Origin: Allacma fusca
Taxonomy: Eukaryota > Arthropoda > Collembola > Symphypleona > Sminthuridae
Direction of reading: 5' to 3'
Assembly: GCA_947179485.1 (NCBI GenBank)
Contig: OX359245.1
Coordinates: 66,575,067-66,639,066, forward strand
Length of the DNA stretch: 64,000 bases
Made by a program: the position numbers and the translations under genes. A model generated the notes under the pieces. The model was not told the DNA's origin. It saw only the letters and a list, made by a program, of their open reading frames with translations, and made no database searches. This document shows, piece by piece, positions 10,990 through 23,398 of this stretch (positions are counted from its first letter, which is position 1; the number at the start of each line of letters is the position of its first letter).

Positions 10990-13043
10990 CAATCCTCTTA
11001 TGGTTTTTATAGGTACATTTTAGTACTGAAGATTCCGACTCCAGCTTTCCTGTATGTGGTACAGACTGTTCCAGTGAATGTGTAGTTTATTTGTAGATAG
11101 AAGACACGATGTAACATATCGTAAATAAAATAGATAAAATGGAAACGTTAAGGACAAAAGGGCTCTTCCAAAAATTTCACTACCTGATAAAATGTTTATT
11201 GGGGTCGGGGTAGGGTGAGTATGGAAAAACTGATGTATGTAAGTTAGTGCAGGAGTACCACAAACCTGTGTGACCTCACATTTTTCGGCGCACTGTCATA
11301 AGTAATGACATACATATATACATATAATTAGATATAGGGTCAGTGGTTCCATGTAAGCTGACGCGGCCTTGCTAAACAAATGTGTATCAGGTTCATATTT
11401 TATTTGAAATTATATTTGAACGATTTCTACAGTAAAGCTAAAAGTTGAGTGACATACGCAAAGTATTTGGCTACAAAGTATTATTATTTTAGCCAAACTC
11501 ACAATCAGCTTCTTACTTCCTATGGAATGCCAAAAATAAGTTCAAACAGGAGAGCATTGGAATTCCGAAAACCTTTCTTATCCAGAATGTATTGCTAAAA
11601 TTCAAATTTTGGAACTTGCATATCCAGATATCATTCAGAAAATTTATTTGAAGACTCATTGTAAGTAAGATTTACATGAAGACACGTTTGCTTGTGCTGG
11701 TATATGTACGTAGCAGGAAGCAGCAGTTATGAGCACAAACTAGCATTCTTATGAATACTAAGGCATAATTATGTATTCAAATAATCAAGGAATTTCATAC
11801 TCACAGGAGCACTCGGAATTGAAATAATATATTAAATTTTGAGCTAACAATACACACTATTTATAAATCTGGCAGAATACAAACCATCCATACGTTTTCA
11901 ATTCTAAAGCAATGAAGTATCTTGCATCAAGAGGATAATATAGTTTTACAGTATTGTAGGTATACAAAGACGTATTTTCACGAAGCATGTGTGCTCCAAC
12001 TTCAACGGATACCACTAACCGGCCTTACACAACTGAGCAGTACTGAATGATTGTAATTCACTGCCACTTGGAAATTAAAGTGTCATTACTGAGCTTGGAA
12101 AATATATTTTCAAGTCCAAACATCATTTGTAAAAATCGCATTACATATTTCAAGGCATCAATCTTTCACTTGCAATTACATATGTACTTGTTTTATTGGG
12201 ACTTTATATTTTCTACAAAAATGAACGATGCTTGAAATTTTTAACCGTTGTAATGAATCCATTTAGGGAAGGAAACGCCAAAAACAAAATTGGGACTGTG
12301 TATTAAGTAAGAAAGTATACAATGATCTGGAATTAACAGCTCTCCAACCAGTGAAATTCTTTTTCATACAGTCCTACATGCATTTATGTATCTATGGACA
12401 TATATATCCGTGTAAGCTGCATTATACAGGCCGTGAAGGCATTTAACACTTGGTACATCATGAAGTAATTACAGAAATACTGTCAACAACAGTTTTATTT
12501 TGTTTCCCAGTTGGAACAACTGTATGATTATTATTTTGTGTTGCTGGTAAAATTCAGCACTTAAATGGAAAAACATCAAGGGGTAAAAGAGGTTGTATTT
12601 GCGCGGCTCATCTTGGTCGATGTTGTTACACACAAAAATTAAAATATACATAAAATTTGCCGCTACAAACAGATCGGTAAACAAGAACTATGGGCGGAGC
12701 ATGGTTCAATAGTTACAGCAGTATTATTATATCTAATTTTTCTTAAAATAAATAGTGTCAAATAGTAATGTCAATTATTTTGCATGCAGGCAACATTTGC
12801 GAAATTACCACAAAAAAAGTAATTATATGTACATTCACGAATATTTACGCATGCAGGACAAGGTCCTCGATTGTAAATGTAATTACTAGAGTTTATTGAT
12901 GTAATGTCCATCCCGATTTTATGTATTGCATCAAAATTATTGAAATCATAATTTAGAAGTTATTAAATGGTTTTTAAAAATAATGAAATCACACATTCAG
13001 TTCGATTTCATTAGATTACGTGGAAATATTACGAGAAGCATTT
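10990..13043. other. Inter-unit spacer between genes A and B
   Basis: No gene was found. The spacer consists of repeat-unit segments that recur upstream of each finger gene: GGTACAGACTGTTCCAGTGA-like sequence near 11060, a TGTGACCTCACATTTTT block near 11270, and a CAGATATCATTCAGCCAATT-like block near 11630. Next comes the 3' spacer of gene B, which resembles 7800-8600. Confidence 0.5.
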
Positions 13044-13251
13044 TTTATTTGGGAGTTTCTGACAGAATGTCATAGTGAAGTATACAATTATTTTTGTATG
13101 TAGTGTTAAGAATAAAAAAAAAGAATCTCACCCCGAACACTCCATTTGAAAGATTCAATAACAATAAAATCAAGGAAAATATGTGGTGCGTTAACTATAA
13201 TAATTTAAACTTGAATAATTATAGAATAACAACTAAACTAATACCAAGAAT

Positions 13252-14472
13252 CTATCCAGTATGTTTTACTACCCGCTTCAAAACAACAACTGGTAAACGA
13301 TGAGAAACGGAGTAGTGCACGCACAATGTCTCGTGATCCGTGCAAATGAATCCACACGAATTACATATCAAGAACCCAATATTAGTTTTCTCACCCCTCA
13401 ACTGATTTCTTACGCAATTGGATCTTCGAAGGGAAGCTTTGGATTTAATTACGTCATGGTTCCTCCTCTCATGCATAGACAACGTTCTTTTCCAGTTACA
13501 GGAATATGAACAAAATTTACACTTGTGCGGTTTATTCCCCATATGAGTTAATTCATGTTTCTCAAAATTAGTTTTTGAATCAGTCTGAAATATGCACTTC
13601 AAACATTTGAATTTACTCTCACCAGTGTGCCTTCTGGAATGGCTCTGGAATGATGAGCGACGTTTGAACGTCCAATTGCAAAATTCGCATTGGAAAGGCC
13701 TCATTGCAGAATGAGTCAGCATGTGTCTTCTTAGCACTGTATAACTCACACAAGCAAACGAGCAAAGTTTACAGGTGAGTGGCTTCTCCCCCGTGTGAGT
13801 ACTGAGATGAAGTTTTAGTCCTGTTGAGGAATTATATTCCTTGACACAGAAATTGCATTTGTATGGTTTCTCACCCGTGTGTCTCCTGTAATGGCTCAGT
13901 AGTAACTGCTTAGATTTGAAACTTGAAGAGCACATCCCACAGACAAAAAGCCTTTCGCTTGAATGAGTTTGGTAATGCCGTAATCCCGGGCGAGTACGAA
14001 ATTGCTTTGAACAAATATGACATTTGTATAATTTCTCGCTTGAATGAGTCGTCACATGCGCTTGCAGATAGTCTTGTAGTCGGAATTGCGCCGGACAAAT
14101 TGAGCACTTGTAGGGTTTTTCATTGGTGTGAGTACCGACGTGGGCTCGAAGGTGACCAGTTTGTTTGAAAGATCTAATGCACAAATTACATTTGTATGGT
14201 CTTTCTCCAGTGTGGACTCTACGATGAATCTTTAATGAATCTGAAGTAATAAACTGGGAAGAGCATTCTTCACATTTGTATGGTTTTTCTCCCGTATGGA
14301 TTCTCCTGTGAAGATTAAGTTGACTGTTGGAAGGAAATGCGGAGGAGCACGCTTCGCATTTGTATGGCCTTTCGCCAGTGTGGACCCTCACATGAGTGGT
14401 TAGATGATTTTTGGTAGTAAATTTTCTAAAGCAGTAGTCACATTCAAATTTTCCTTCCTTTATTGGGCCCAT
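13252..14472 (-). CDS. C2H2 zinc-finger protein B, 13 fingers
   Basis: About 407 residues starting MGPIKEGKF, with the same 13-finger plan as A and C and the complete C-terminus (LKRVVKHTG). All Cys/His ligands appear present, but finger 6 again has only 11 residues before its first His. B is the most diverged of the three intact genes. Predicted contact residues (-1,2,3,6) change in fingers 1 (T,N,H,T against T,Y,H,T in A), 2 (S,S,Q,L against S,N,Q,H), 3 (T,D,S,I against S,A,N,I), 7 and 8. The open frame extends to 14595 but crosses the conserved acceptor at 14501/14502, so the MGP start is preferred. It is probably a nuclear DNA-binding protein, with unknown target and effector mechanism. 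Confidence 0.85.
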   Translation of the reverse strand: MGPIKEGKFECDYCFRKFTTKNHLTTHVRVHTGERPYKCEACSSAFPSNSQLNLHRRIHTGEKPYKCEECSSQFITSDSLKIHRRVHTGERPYKCNLCIRSFKQTGHLRAHVGTHTNEKPYKCSICPAQFRLQDYLQAHVTTHSSEKLYKCHICSKQFRTRPGLRHYQTHSSERLFVCGMCSSSFKSKQLLLSHYRRHTGEKPYKCNFCVKEYNSSTGLKLHLSTHTGEKPLTCKLCSFACVSYTVLRRHMLTHSAMRPFQCEFCNWTFKRRSSFQSHSRRHTGESKFKCLKCIFQTDSKTNFEKHELTHMGNKPHKCKFCSYSCNWKRTLSMHERRNHDVIKSKASLRRSNCVRNQLRGEKTNIGFLICNSCGFICTDHETLCVHYSVSHRLPVVVLKRVVKHTG

Positions 14473-14501
14473 AATTAAATTTCCAGACGAATTATTAATC
14501 C

Positions 14502-14696
14502 CTGTGGAAGAAGAAATTACACGTTTTGTAAATTGCAACATACAGGTACAAATAGTAGATACCAGTGAGAATTGATCTAATCTACAAAAACTCAAGTTTC
14601 CAGATAAAAGTCTGGGAGGTTCTTGATCTAATCAATGAATTTACCCTTTGAATCAAATAACCTGAAAAACACAAAGTAGGGAATCTGAATTTATAC
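14502..14696 (-). other. 5' intron of gene B
   Basis: The donor GAGAG|GTATAAATTC lies at 14697/14696. The acceptor TTTCTTCTTCCACAG ends at 14502, and the finger exon starts at 14501, 29 nt before the ATG. The 29-nt distance from acceptor to ATG is identical in A. The intron is 195 bp, against 629 bp in A and 223 bp in C, so the boundaries are conserved while the interior is not. Confidence 0.65.
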
Positions 14697-14971
14697 CTCT
14701 CTTTGTAATTCTAAGATTTCAAGCATTTCATTGATTGTTAAAATTTTGTGAAATCTCTTTGAAGGGGTTCCCTCCCAAAGGATGACAAAATACGTGCAAA
14801 TGTTGAGTTGTCACTATATTTTCCTGCTGTATAATATGTATGTAACTATAAAATCCTGGGAAGAATTAAATGAAGTCAATATAAATACAGGAATTGGTAT
14901 CCAAGAGGAAAGATCACTGAAACCGCTTATAAGATGGGATTTGTTCTGGTGACTCGGTATTTATGTACATA

Positions 14972-14983
14972 CCGTTTTTTATA
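14972..14983 (-). promoter_or_regulatory. TATA box, gene B
   Basis: The minus strand reads TTCTCTATAAAAAACGGTA, at the same place as in the other units, about 275 bp upstream of the exon-1 donor. Confidence 0.6.
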
Positions 14984-14999
14984 GAGAACTGACACTGCT

Positions 15000-17900
15000 C
15001 TTATGATTCTTATGGGTAGAATTCCGGCTCCAACTTTCTTGTGTGGTACAGACTGTTCCAGTGAATGTGCAGCTTAGATAGTAGACACGTTGTAACAGAA
15101 AATGGAAATCTTATGGGAAGAAGGGTTTTCCCAAATATTACATTACATGCTAAAAACTTTAATAATGTCACGATAGGGTGAGGTTTGGAAAAAATGTTTT
15201 AAGTTAGTGCAGGAGTATAGGAAACCTGTGTGACCTCACATTTTTTGCCGTCATGCAATAAGTTGAAACAAGTAGGATGACATACAAGAAGTGTTTAGCT
15301 ATAAGTAATTTGGGACAAATACAAATTCAACTACATTACTTTCTATAGAATGCCAAGAATACGTTCTAACAAGGGAGTATTGGAACTTCGAGAAACTTTC
15401 ATACCCAGAATGTATTGTTAAAATTCAAATTTACCAACTTGCATATCCGGATATCGTTCAGCTAATTTATTTGAAGACTAATTGTAAGTATGAATTACAT
15501 GAAGACACATTTACTTTTGTATGTAATTATGTATATATATGCAAGTTGCTTTTTGACTGGAGAAAGTTACCAGCACAGTCTACACATTCTTATCAGTACT
15601 AAGGCATAAATATGTATTCAAACATTCAAGGAATTTAACGTTCAAAGGAGTGCTTTGAATTAAAATAATCCTTAGCTGCATATTTTTAATTAACAATACG
15701 CACAATTTATAAAACTGGCAGAATACGGACAGTCCATTCATTTTCAAATCTGAAGCTGTGAAATATCTTGCTTCTATGAGAAAAAAATATTTTTATGAAA
15801 TATATACAAATACGTATTTGCACAAAGCATGTAACATGTTTGGATAACATATGTAATTATACAAACGTGACTTTAGTAATGCTTATTCTATGTTATAGAC
15901 ATCATTCTCACTGTATCATCCTTTGGGCTAAGAGATCAACTGGGTTCGTCTAGATTTCCGTGTGCTTTGTTTTACTTCCACGAATATTTTTTTACACAGT
16001 TCAAGGAACACGATAAAGTAAAACTAGTTACATTAGGTTGAAAAATGAAGGAAATACGACTGTCTTGATCCTTCCAGCTCTCATCTCTACTGCTAGTAAT
16101 GCTCTAACATTTCTTTAGCATTTTTCAATTGCTATAAAATCCTAAAAACAATGCTTTGTTATGAAACCCACTAATGACTTATTGTTGTATTTTACACACT
16201 ATGTATTGTGTATAATTGTGATGTACAGTTTGATACAGGATAAAAATTAATTTCGCTATGTATTTGAAGGAAAATATGCAGGAACTCCTGGAAGTCCTCT
16301 ACTTTTCGTCATTGGCATGGGTTAAACTTTAAACTCGCAGCAAATGCTACTAGACTATTACGACGAGCATAGGACTTGTATTATCAGAATTTGCTATGCT
16401 GGTTTCTGTCCCCGATATCTTTCAGTGGTCTTTCGTTGATTTGTGTAGAGAGAAAGTGGTCACAGAAAATGTATTCACAGGTTTGTTTTTCTCCATTCCG
16501 TCCAATGCCATCACTTTGCTGCGACCTTCCATTTGAATTTTGAAGTCTACAGTTTACTTTCATGAATTTGTGTAATTACACTTTGCCGTAAAAATCCTCC
16601 GAGTCCCACGTTACCCCTGCTGTACGCTCTCCACATTTATAATGGTAAGTGCGGTTATCTGTAATTAACGGAACCAGTAATTCGACATAATTATCTCACA
16701 ATGATAAATTCAATGGTCAGAAGCAAAATGATGGAACTCAAAATCATATGAGGCATATAACTGTTTTGCATTCTGAGTTGGATTATTAGACTACAAAGTA
16801 GAAAAACACTTATGGTTACATATTTATTTACATAAAAGGAAACCTCGATGTTTTTTTAATACATTTTATGTATCTACATAATACTTATTTACATACACAT
16901 ACGCAGTAATTACTATGAAGTGTTGGCAATTCTACCCAATAGTTAGTAGTTATCTGTCCCAATATTGTGCTGTTTGCATGCACGCATTTCTATGTAGTTT
17001 GACATAATAATTTAAGGTTATTTTAGTTGCTAATAATTGTCTAAATCAAAAGCATTTGTCCTCCACGGGGTAATATATATTTTTACACAGACAATGGCTT
17101 AAAAGTAATTAACAAAATTTGCATAAAGTATTTCTTATGTAAGTCCTCGTTATAAATATTACCCTTATATGGAATTCAAGGTATAAAAGAAGAACTTACA
17201 ACCCCAATTCATGTTTACACAGTATTTAAGATTATATGTACCAGCGATATATACTTTTTGCAATTTATAAGGGAGATATGTCGGGTATCGAGATTTATGT
17301 CATGGTCCAGTTTTTAACCGGATAATCTTTCGCTGAGAATTGAATGAATACTCCGAGTATTTGCACTTCTTCCCCTCGACCTATACTGCTGTAATTACTA
17401 TAACCTTTTAATGTTTAGCCTCCTCCAACTTTATCAATCATGGCAACTCAATTATAATCCATGAGTAGTTCGATAGTTTACCGTAAATTGTAATTCACTA
17501 CAACAGCTTTAAGTGGTATGTACTCTACTCAAAATAGAGTTTAATGATGTAATTATTGTTACAAAACTATTACCTGCAAATTCTTTGTATTCTATAGAAT
17601 TATAGGGTTGAAGAACGTCTTCGGGCATGCCAATACAAAGATTATTAATAGGACAGTACGATTCAATGATTTGAAAAAAATTGCAAAAATAATCTCTGAC
17701 TAGCACTGAAATGCAAAGCCAACAAGGGGGAAGAGGTTGACTCATCTTGGTCAGTATTGTAACACACACCAATTAAAGTATACATAAAATAACAAAATAA
17801 AAGTCCTTCGCCCCTAAATAAAGATGGGTAAACAAGAACTCTGGAGCGGAACACGGTGTAATAGCTACGAAAGTATTTTTATTCCTACTTTTCCAGAGTG

Positions 17901-18205
17901 TAAATAGTGCCCAATGTAAATGGCAGTTATTCTACATGCAAGCAAAATTTGTGGAGTTGCCAAAAAAAATAAAAAAATTTGCATTTAAGAATATTTATAT
18001 AGTTCATACATGGTTCCTGCTTCTATATGTAAATATCACAGTTTGTTGTTCGAATTTTCACCCCGATTTTATTTAATGCATGAAAATTATTGAAATCATC
18101 ATTGAAAAACATTAAATTCATTAGTGCATATATGGGTTTCAAAACAAATAAAATGAAACATTCCGTTCCAATTCACTGGATTACGTGAAAATAATTTCAG
18201 AAGTT
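15000..18205. other. Inter-unit spacer between genes B and C
   Basis: No gene is supported. The first part repeats the 5' spacer of the other units. A middle part (about 16200-17300) resembles the segment around 3780-5400 and 45500-47300: CTGGTTTGCGACTC-like, CACAGGTCCTC-like and CCGTAAAATCCC-like blocks. A 3' spacer like that of gene A follows. The unit is therefore itself mosaic. Confidence 0.5.
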
Positions 18206-18389
18206 TGGTTTATTTGGAAATTCCCGATACCCATTATACTGTCACCATCAGGTGCTAAACAGCAAGTATTCAATTCATTAGTATAAAGTGATTTTTTTAG
18301 TAAAAAAAACAACAAAATCTCATCACAAACACTCCCACTCAGGAGATTCAATGAAAATGAAATCAAGGGAAATACATGGTCTACAAAAT

Positions 18390-19607
18390 CTATCCAGTAT
18401 GTTTTACTACCCGCTTCAAAACAACAACTGGTAAACGATGAGAAACTGAGTAGTGCATGCACAGTTTCTTGTGATCCGGGCAACGGAATCCACACGAATT
18501 ACATATCAAGAGCCCAAGAGTTTTCTCATCCCTTAACTGATTTCTTACGCATTTCGATTTTCGAAGGGAAGCTTCGGATTTAAATACGTCATGGTTCCTC
18601 ATCTCATGCATAGCCACTATTCTTTTCCAGTTGCAGGAATATGAACAGAACTTACACTTGTGTGTTTTATTCCCCATATGCGTCAACTCATGTTTCTCAA
18701 AATGAGTTTTAGAATCGGTCTGAAGTGTGCACTTCAAACACTTGAATTTGCTCTCACCAGTGTGCTTTCTTGAATGGCTCTGGAATGATGAGCGACGTTT
18801 GAAAGTCCAATTGCAAAATTTGCATTGGAAAGGCCTCCTGGCCGAATGAGTTAGCTCGTGTCTTCTTAACATTTTAATACTCGTACAAGCATAAGAGCAA
18901 AGTTTACAGGTGATTGGCTTCTCCCCCGTGTGAGTTCTGAGATGAAGGTTTAGTCCTAATGAGGAGTTATATTCCTTGACACAGAAATTGCATTTGTATG
19001 GTTTCTCACCCGTATGTGTCCTACAGTGGATCAAAAGTAAGTCTTTGGATTTGAAATTTGAAGAGCACAACCCGCAGACAAAAGTCCTTTCGTTTGAATG
19101 AGTTTGTAAATGTCGTAAGACCTGGCGACTGTGAAATTGCTTGGAGCAAATATGACACTTGTATAATTTCTGGCTTGAATGTGTTTTCACATGCGCTTGC
19201 AAATATTCCTGTAGCCTGAACTGCGCCGGACAAATTGGACATTTGAAGGGTTTTTCATTGGTGTGCGTACCAACGTGGGCTCGAAGGTGATCAGTTCGTT
19301 TGAAAGATTTAATGCATAAATTACATTTGTATGGTCTTTCTCCAGTGTGAACTCTGCGATGAATCTTTAATTGAGCTGAAGATATGAACTGGGAAGAGCA
19401 TTCTTCGCATTTGAATGGTTTCTCTCCTGTATGAATTTTCCTATGATGATTAAGTTGATGTCTGGAAGGAAACGCTGAGGAGCACTCTTCGCATTTGTAT
19501 GGTCTCTCACCAGTGTGGACGCTCACATGAGTGGTTAGGTGATATTTTGTAGTAAATTTTCTTAAGCAATAGTCGCACTCAAATTTTCTTTCCGCTTTTG
19601 GTCCCAT
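18390..19607 (-). CDS. C2H2 zinc-finger protein C, 13 fingers
   Basis: About 405 residues starting MGPKAERKF, with 13 fingers and the full C-terminal LKRVVKHTG. It is very close to A. By hand count there are roughly 30 differences, about nine of them at predicted contact positions of fingers 2, 3, 4, 7 and 8 (for example finger 4 R,D,H,A against Q,G,H,A in A, and finger 7 S,D,L,I against S,A,S,T). Finger 6 has the same 11-residue spacing as A and B. A one-residue deletion near KTLGLL precedes finger 13. The frame is open to 19706 but crosses the acceptor at 19637/19636. If exon 1 were translated here it would join in frame, but this is not so in the paralogues. Confidence 0.85.
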   Translation of the reverse strand: MGPKAERKFECDYCLRKFTTKYHLTTHVSVHTGERPYKCEECSSAFPSRHQLNHHRKIHTGEKPFKCEECSSQFISSAQLKIHRRVHTGERPYKCNLCIKSFKRTDHLRAHVGTHTNEKPFKCPICPAQFRLQEYLQAHVKTHSSQKLYKCHICSKQFHSRQVLRHLQTHSNERTFVCGLCSSNFKSKDLLLIHCRTHTGEKPYKCNFCVKEYNSSLGLNLHLRTHTGEKPITCKLCSYACTSIKMLRRHELTHSARRPFQCKFCNWTFKRRSSFQSHSRKHTGESKFKCLKCTLQTDSKTHFEKHELTHMGNKTHKCKFCSYSCNWKRIVAMHEMRNHDVFKSEASLRKSKCVRNQLRDEKTLGLLICNSCGFRCPDHKKLCMHYSVSHRLPVVVLKRVVKHTG

Positions 19608-19636
19608 AATTAAATTTCCAACCGAATTTTTAATCA

Positions 19637-19859
19637 CTATAGAAAAATAAAAGCATTTAAAATATTTTTTCACGTTTAGTCTAATGTACATAGCTTTGGA
19701 GAACATTTCTGAACAAACGCAAAGTAAAGCACCAATATTTTTTAAAATTTTTTCTTATCAAATAACATAAGCAAGGTAAAATTGGTTCTGAGATGAAATA
19801 CCAGAGAGATATTTGATGAAGGAACCAAATTACAAGGAATAGGAAATAAGAATTTATAC
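19637..19859 (-). other. 5' intron of gene C
   Basis: The donor GAGAG|GTATAAATTC lies at 19860/19859. The acceptor TTTTTCTATAG ends at 19637. The intron is 223 bp. It shares boundary motifs with A, B and E. Confidence 0.65.
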
Positions 19860-20120
19860 CTCTCGTTGTAGATACTTGTAAGGCTGCACGTATATACACA
19901 CTGATTCTTAGAATTTTTTTGAATTTTTTGTATATTGCTTTCCAAGGGATGTCAAAATATCTGGCAATATATTGAGCTGCTACTACTACCTATATGTATA
20001 GGAAATTCATCAAAACGACTTTAAATTTGAAACTATTGCCTGCAGAAAAAGTAATTACATACTAACTCTCGGGACCTCAGTGAGATGCGATGAGATTTGC
20101 TAGCCTGACTGGGTATGTAC

Positions 20121-20130
20121 CTTTTACATA
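20121..20130 (-). promoter_or_regulatory. Weakened TATA box, gene C
   Basis: At the conserved position the minus strand reads TTCTCTATGTAAAAGGTAC. The second TA step has become TG, so this box should be weaker than those of A and B. Confidence 0.45.
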
Positions 20131-20139
20131 GAGAAATAC

Positions 20140-23100
20140 CAGTGCTCTTATGATTTTAATACTCACATTTTAGTGCTGAAGATTCCGACTCCAACTATCT
20201 CGCCTGTGGTACAGACTGTTCCAGGGAATGTGCAGCTTAGATAGTAGATACATACGTTGTAACATAAAATGGAAATCTTATGGACAAAACGGCTCTTGCA
20301 AAAATTGCACTACCTGACAAAATGCTTATTGGGGTCGGGGTAGGGTGAGTAGTAAAGAGACCGATGTAAGTTAGTTTACGAGCACAACAAATTTATGTGA
20401 CCTCACATTTTTCAATGCTGTGTCATGAGTAATTATATACATGCATAAGGTCAGTTGTTCCATGTAAACTGATTGCTGAGCAAAGGTGTATCACGAATAT
20501 TTTTTTTAATTAAAGTTATATTTGAAGGAAATCTTCAGTAAAGTTAAAAGGCGGGTAACTTACACGCACTTTGTGACCAGCTCACAGTCAGCTATCTTAT
20601 TTCCTGTTCCTATAGAATGCCAAGAAGTTCAGACAGGGGACCATCTGAATTCCGATAATATGTGTCTAAATTTGCATATCCAGATATCATTCAGCCAATT
20701 TATTTGAAGACTTATTGTAAGTAAGAATTAGCTGAAGATGAGTTTACTTGTGCTGGTATATGACTGTTGTTTGTTGCTTTGAATAGGAGATAGTCATCAG
20801 AGAAACTAGCATTCCTGTGAATTCTAAGGCATAATTTCGTATTCAAATGTTAAGGGAATTTAACGTTCACAGGATCATTATGAATTGAAATAATTAATCT
20901 TAAATTTTAAGATAACAATACTCACAATTTCTAAAGCCAGCAGAATACGAACCATCCATGCGTTTTCAATTCTAAAGCATTGAAATATGTTGCTTCAAGA
21001 TAATATATAATATACATACATCATTATTAATACAATCATTTGTATCAAAAAAATTAAGTAACATTGATTGTCCAAATGTACTAAGTTTTAATTCAGTAAT
21101 AAAAATACAATCAGTTAACAAACACTATAAACAAAAATGCTACAGCGGCTATTAACTAATTATTTATTTTAAATAAAGGAAATTCAAATCGGGAGGAGTA
21201 AAATTTGCATTTGCAAGGCCACTCCTGAGTGTAGACTAATATGTGTGGTTTGTTCACTTTTAGGGAGAATTTTAGAGCAGCATTCACACTTAAATTTGCA
21301 TTTCGAAACCATTTTTGTCCGGAGACAATATGATTGTAATATCAATGGCGATTTCTACGTGTACAAATTAATTAATTTCAAGGCCGACTCAATGGACGCA
21401 ATGACTCCATGCACTGCTGTTCTATAACCTATTAAAGGTACAAAATTACAACACATTTTAATGTGACTTTAGAATCTCCGCACAAATGAACAGTGCTTGG
21501 AATTAATTTCATTTGTGATTCCGTTTCATTTGAGTTGCTGACCTTTACTGCGGTACAATTTTCTTTGAATGGCTAGCCTTCTACAGTTTTATCGTTCATG
21601 GCAATTCAATTATAATGCAATAGTAGTTTGACATTTTATCTTAAATTGTAATTGTCGCACACTCCCGCATGCATATATAATCTATGCATAGTTACAGATG
21701 TAATTATATCGGGGTAAGTTGCGTTATGCAGGCAGTGAAGGCATCTAACGCGTTGGCATATCATAAATGAAGTACAAAAAAACTATCTTTCACCGACAGT
21801 TTTATTTTGTATCCTAGTTGGAATGCCTGTTTGGCTATTTTTTTGGGTTGCTGGTAAAATTCATCTTGATAATTATTTAATCTCATCTTTTTTATTCCCT
21901 CCAGCCTGGACTTGCTTACAATAACGTATTGATCTGTGGTGAAATGATAAGCTCCTGAGTTATAAGTAGGTCATGTTATAGGAAGTATTTTATGACTATT
22001 TCTTGGTTAGCATGTAGGAAAAATAGCATTGTTGGAAAGCGAAATTATGTAATTATACACGGCATGTGTAGACCTGAGAAAAGACCTTGAAAACATAAGC
22101 ACTTCACTTTGGAACATACAGAACACTCATTTTCTTTTATATTCACTCACAAGAGAAACACACTAAAGTGGGATGTACATATGTATGGGTCCTCTGAATA
22201 TGTATCATGTCCAGACGAAAAGATTCAACGAAAACAAAATTGTCAACGGTCCACCCTGTAAGCTGTTGTTGTAAATGTACAACTTCATTCAAAAAGGCAT
22301 AGCAATACAAATGGATTTTATTCTGTGCACATGCTAATTGTACTTGTTGTAACTTACCCCAGCGTCAACCAGCCCACATCTGGGCACACACTTTTTGATT
22401 TACAGAGTTTATGTGGGTGTGTAAATGTGTCCGAATACTTCGCTTGAACGCTGTTGCTCACTCAGCTCAAGAAAGTGCATTAAGTACTTAAGTAGATACA
22501 ATGAACAACATTTCGTCGAAGGGGCTGCAACTGTTCTGACCCTTTCCGCTCTCATAACAACTAATCTTCAGAACTTTTCTTGGATGGCTTGGAATCCGTA
22601 ATAATTCCATAGTATATGTATCTACTCATGAATCCACCGTCCATATGGTTTCCACTGGGGAAGTTTTTGTCACGCCGGGGAACACGTCACGTTTCGAAAT
22701 TGTAAGGACGAAATAGGATTGTAAATAATTATATGAATGTCTAAAAGAAACTCTCTTATAGGGCGGGATAGAAGTAAATAATTAAATCCCGAAACAAAAT
22801 CTGCGGGCGCAACATGGTGCAGTAGCTACAAAAGTATTATTATCATTACTTTTTCTGAGAATAAATATTGCCCAATGGTAATGGTAGTTATTCTACACAA
22901 AATTCAGCAAAATTTATGGAGTTGCCATAACATATTAAATATGAATTCAAGAATATTTATGCATGTCGAACATGGTCCTCGCTTGTATATGTAATTACTA
23001 CAGTTTTATTTTCCCCCCAATTTTATTTAATTGTTGAAAATTATTGGAATTATCATTGACAAACTTGAAATCCAATAGTTGATGGGTTTTGATAATAACA

Positions 23101-23398
23101 AAATCACACATTCAGTGACATTTCATTGGATTATGTGGAAATAATTTGAGAACCTCCGACACCTAACAAACTGTCATCGTCACATGTTAAACAGCAAGTA
23201 TTGAATTACATAGGAAAAGTATACAATTATTTTTGTAGTAAAAAGATTTGAAAAAAAAAAAGAATCTCACCCCAGAAACTCTCCCTAGTAAGGTTCAATG
23301 ACAATAAAACAACAAATCAATGAACAAAATACATGGTGCATTAACTATAATAATTTAACCTAGAATATAGAATAGCAACTAAAACTAACAACAAAAAT
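20140..23398. other. Inter-unit spacer between genes C and D
   Basis: There is no intact gene. The spacer holds a zinc-finger relic near 21185-21330 and a block (about 21870-22400) that recurs at 30440-31130, 54750-55200 and 61340-62040. That block is marked by GGACTTGCTTACAATAA and CCCAGCGTCAACCAG sequences. Four copies of this block within the window show the spacer is part of the amplified unit. Confidence 0.5.
21185..21330 (-). pseudogene. Zinc-finger relic in spacer of unit D
   Basis: The minus strand translates to FKCECCSKILPKSEQTTHIS followed by LHSG, recognisable as a C2H2 finger (C-x2-C ... H-x4-H) with no start and with following stops. It is homologous to the relics near 7450 and 53600. 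Confidence 0.6.
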
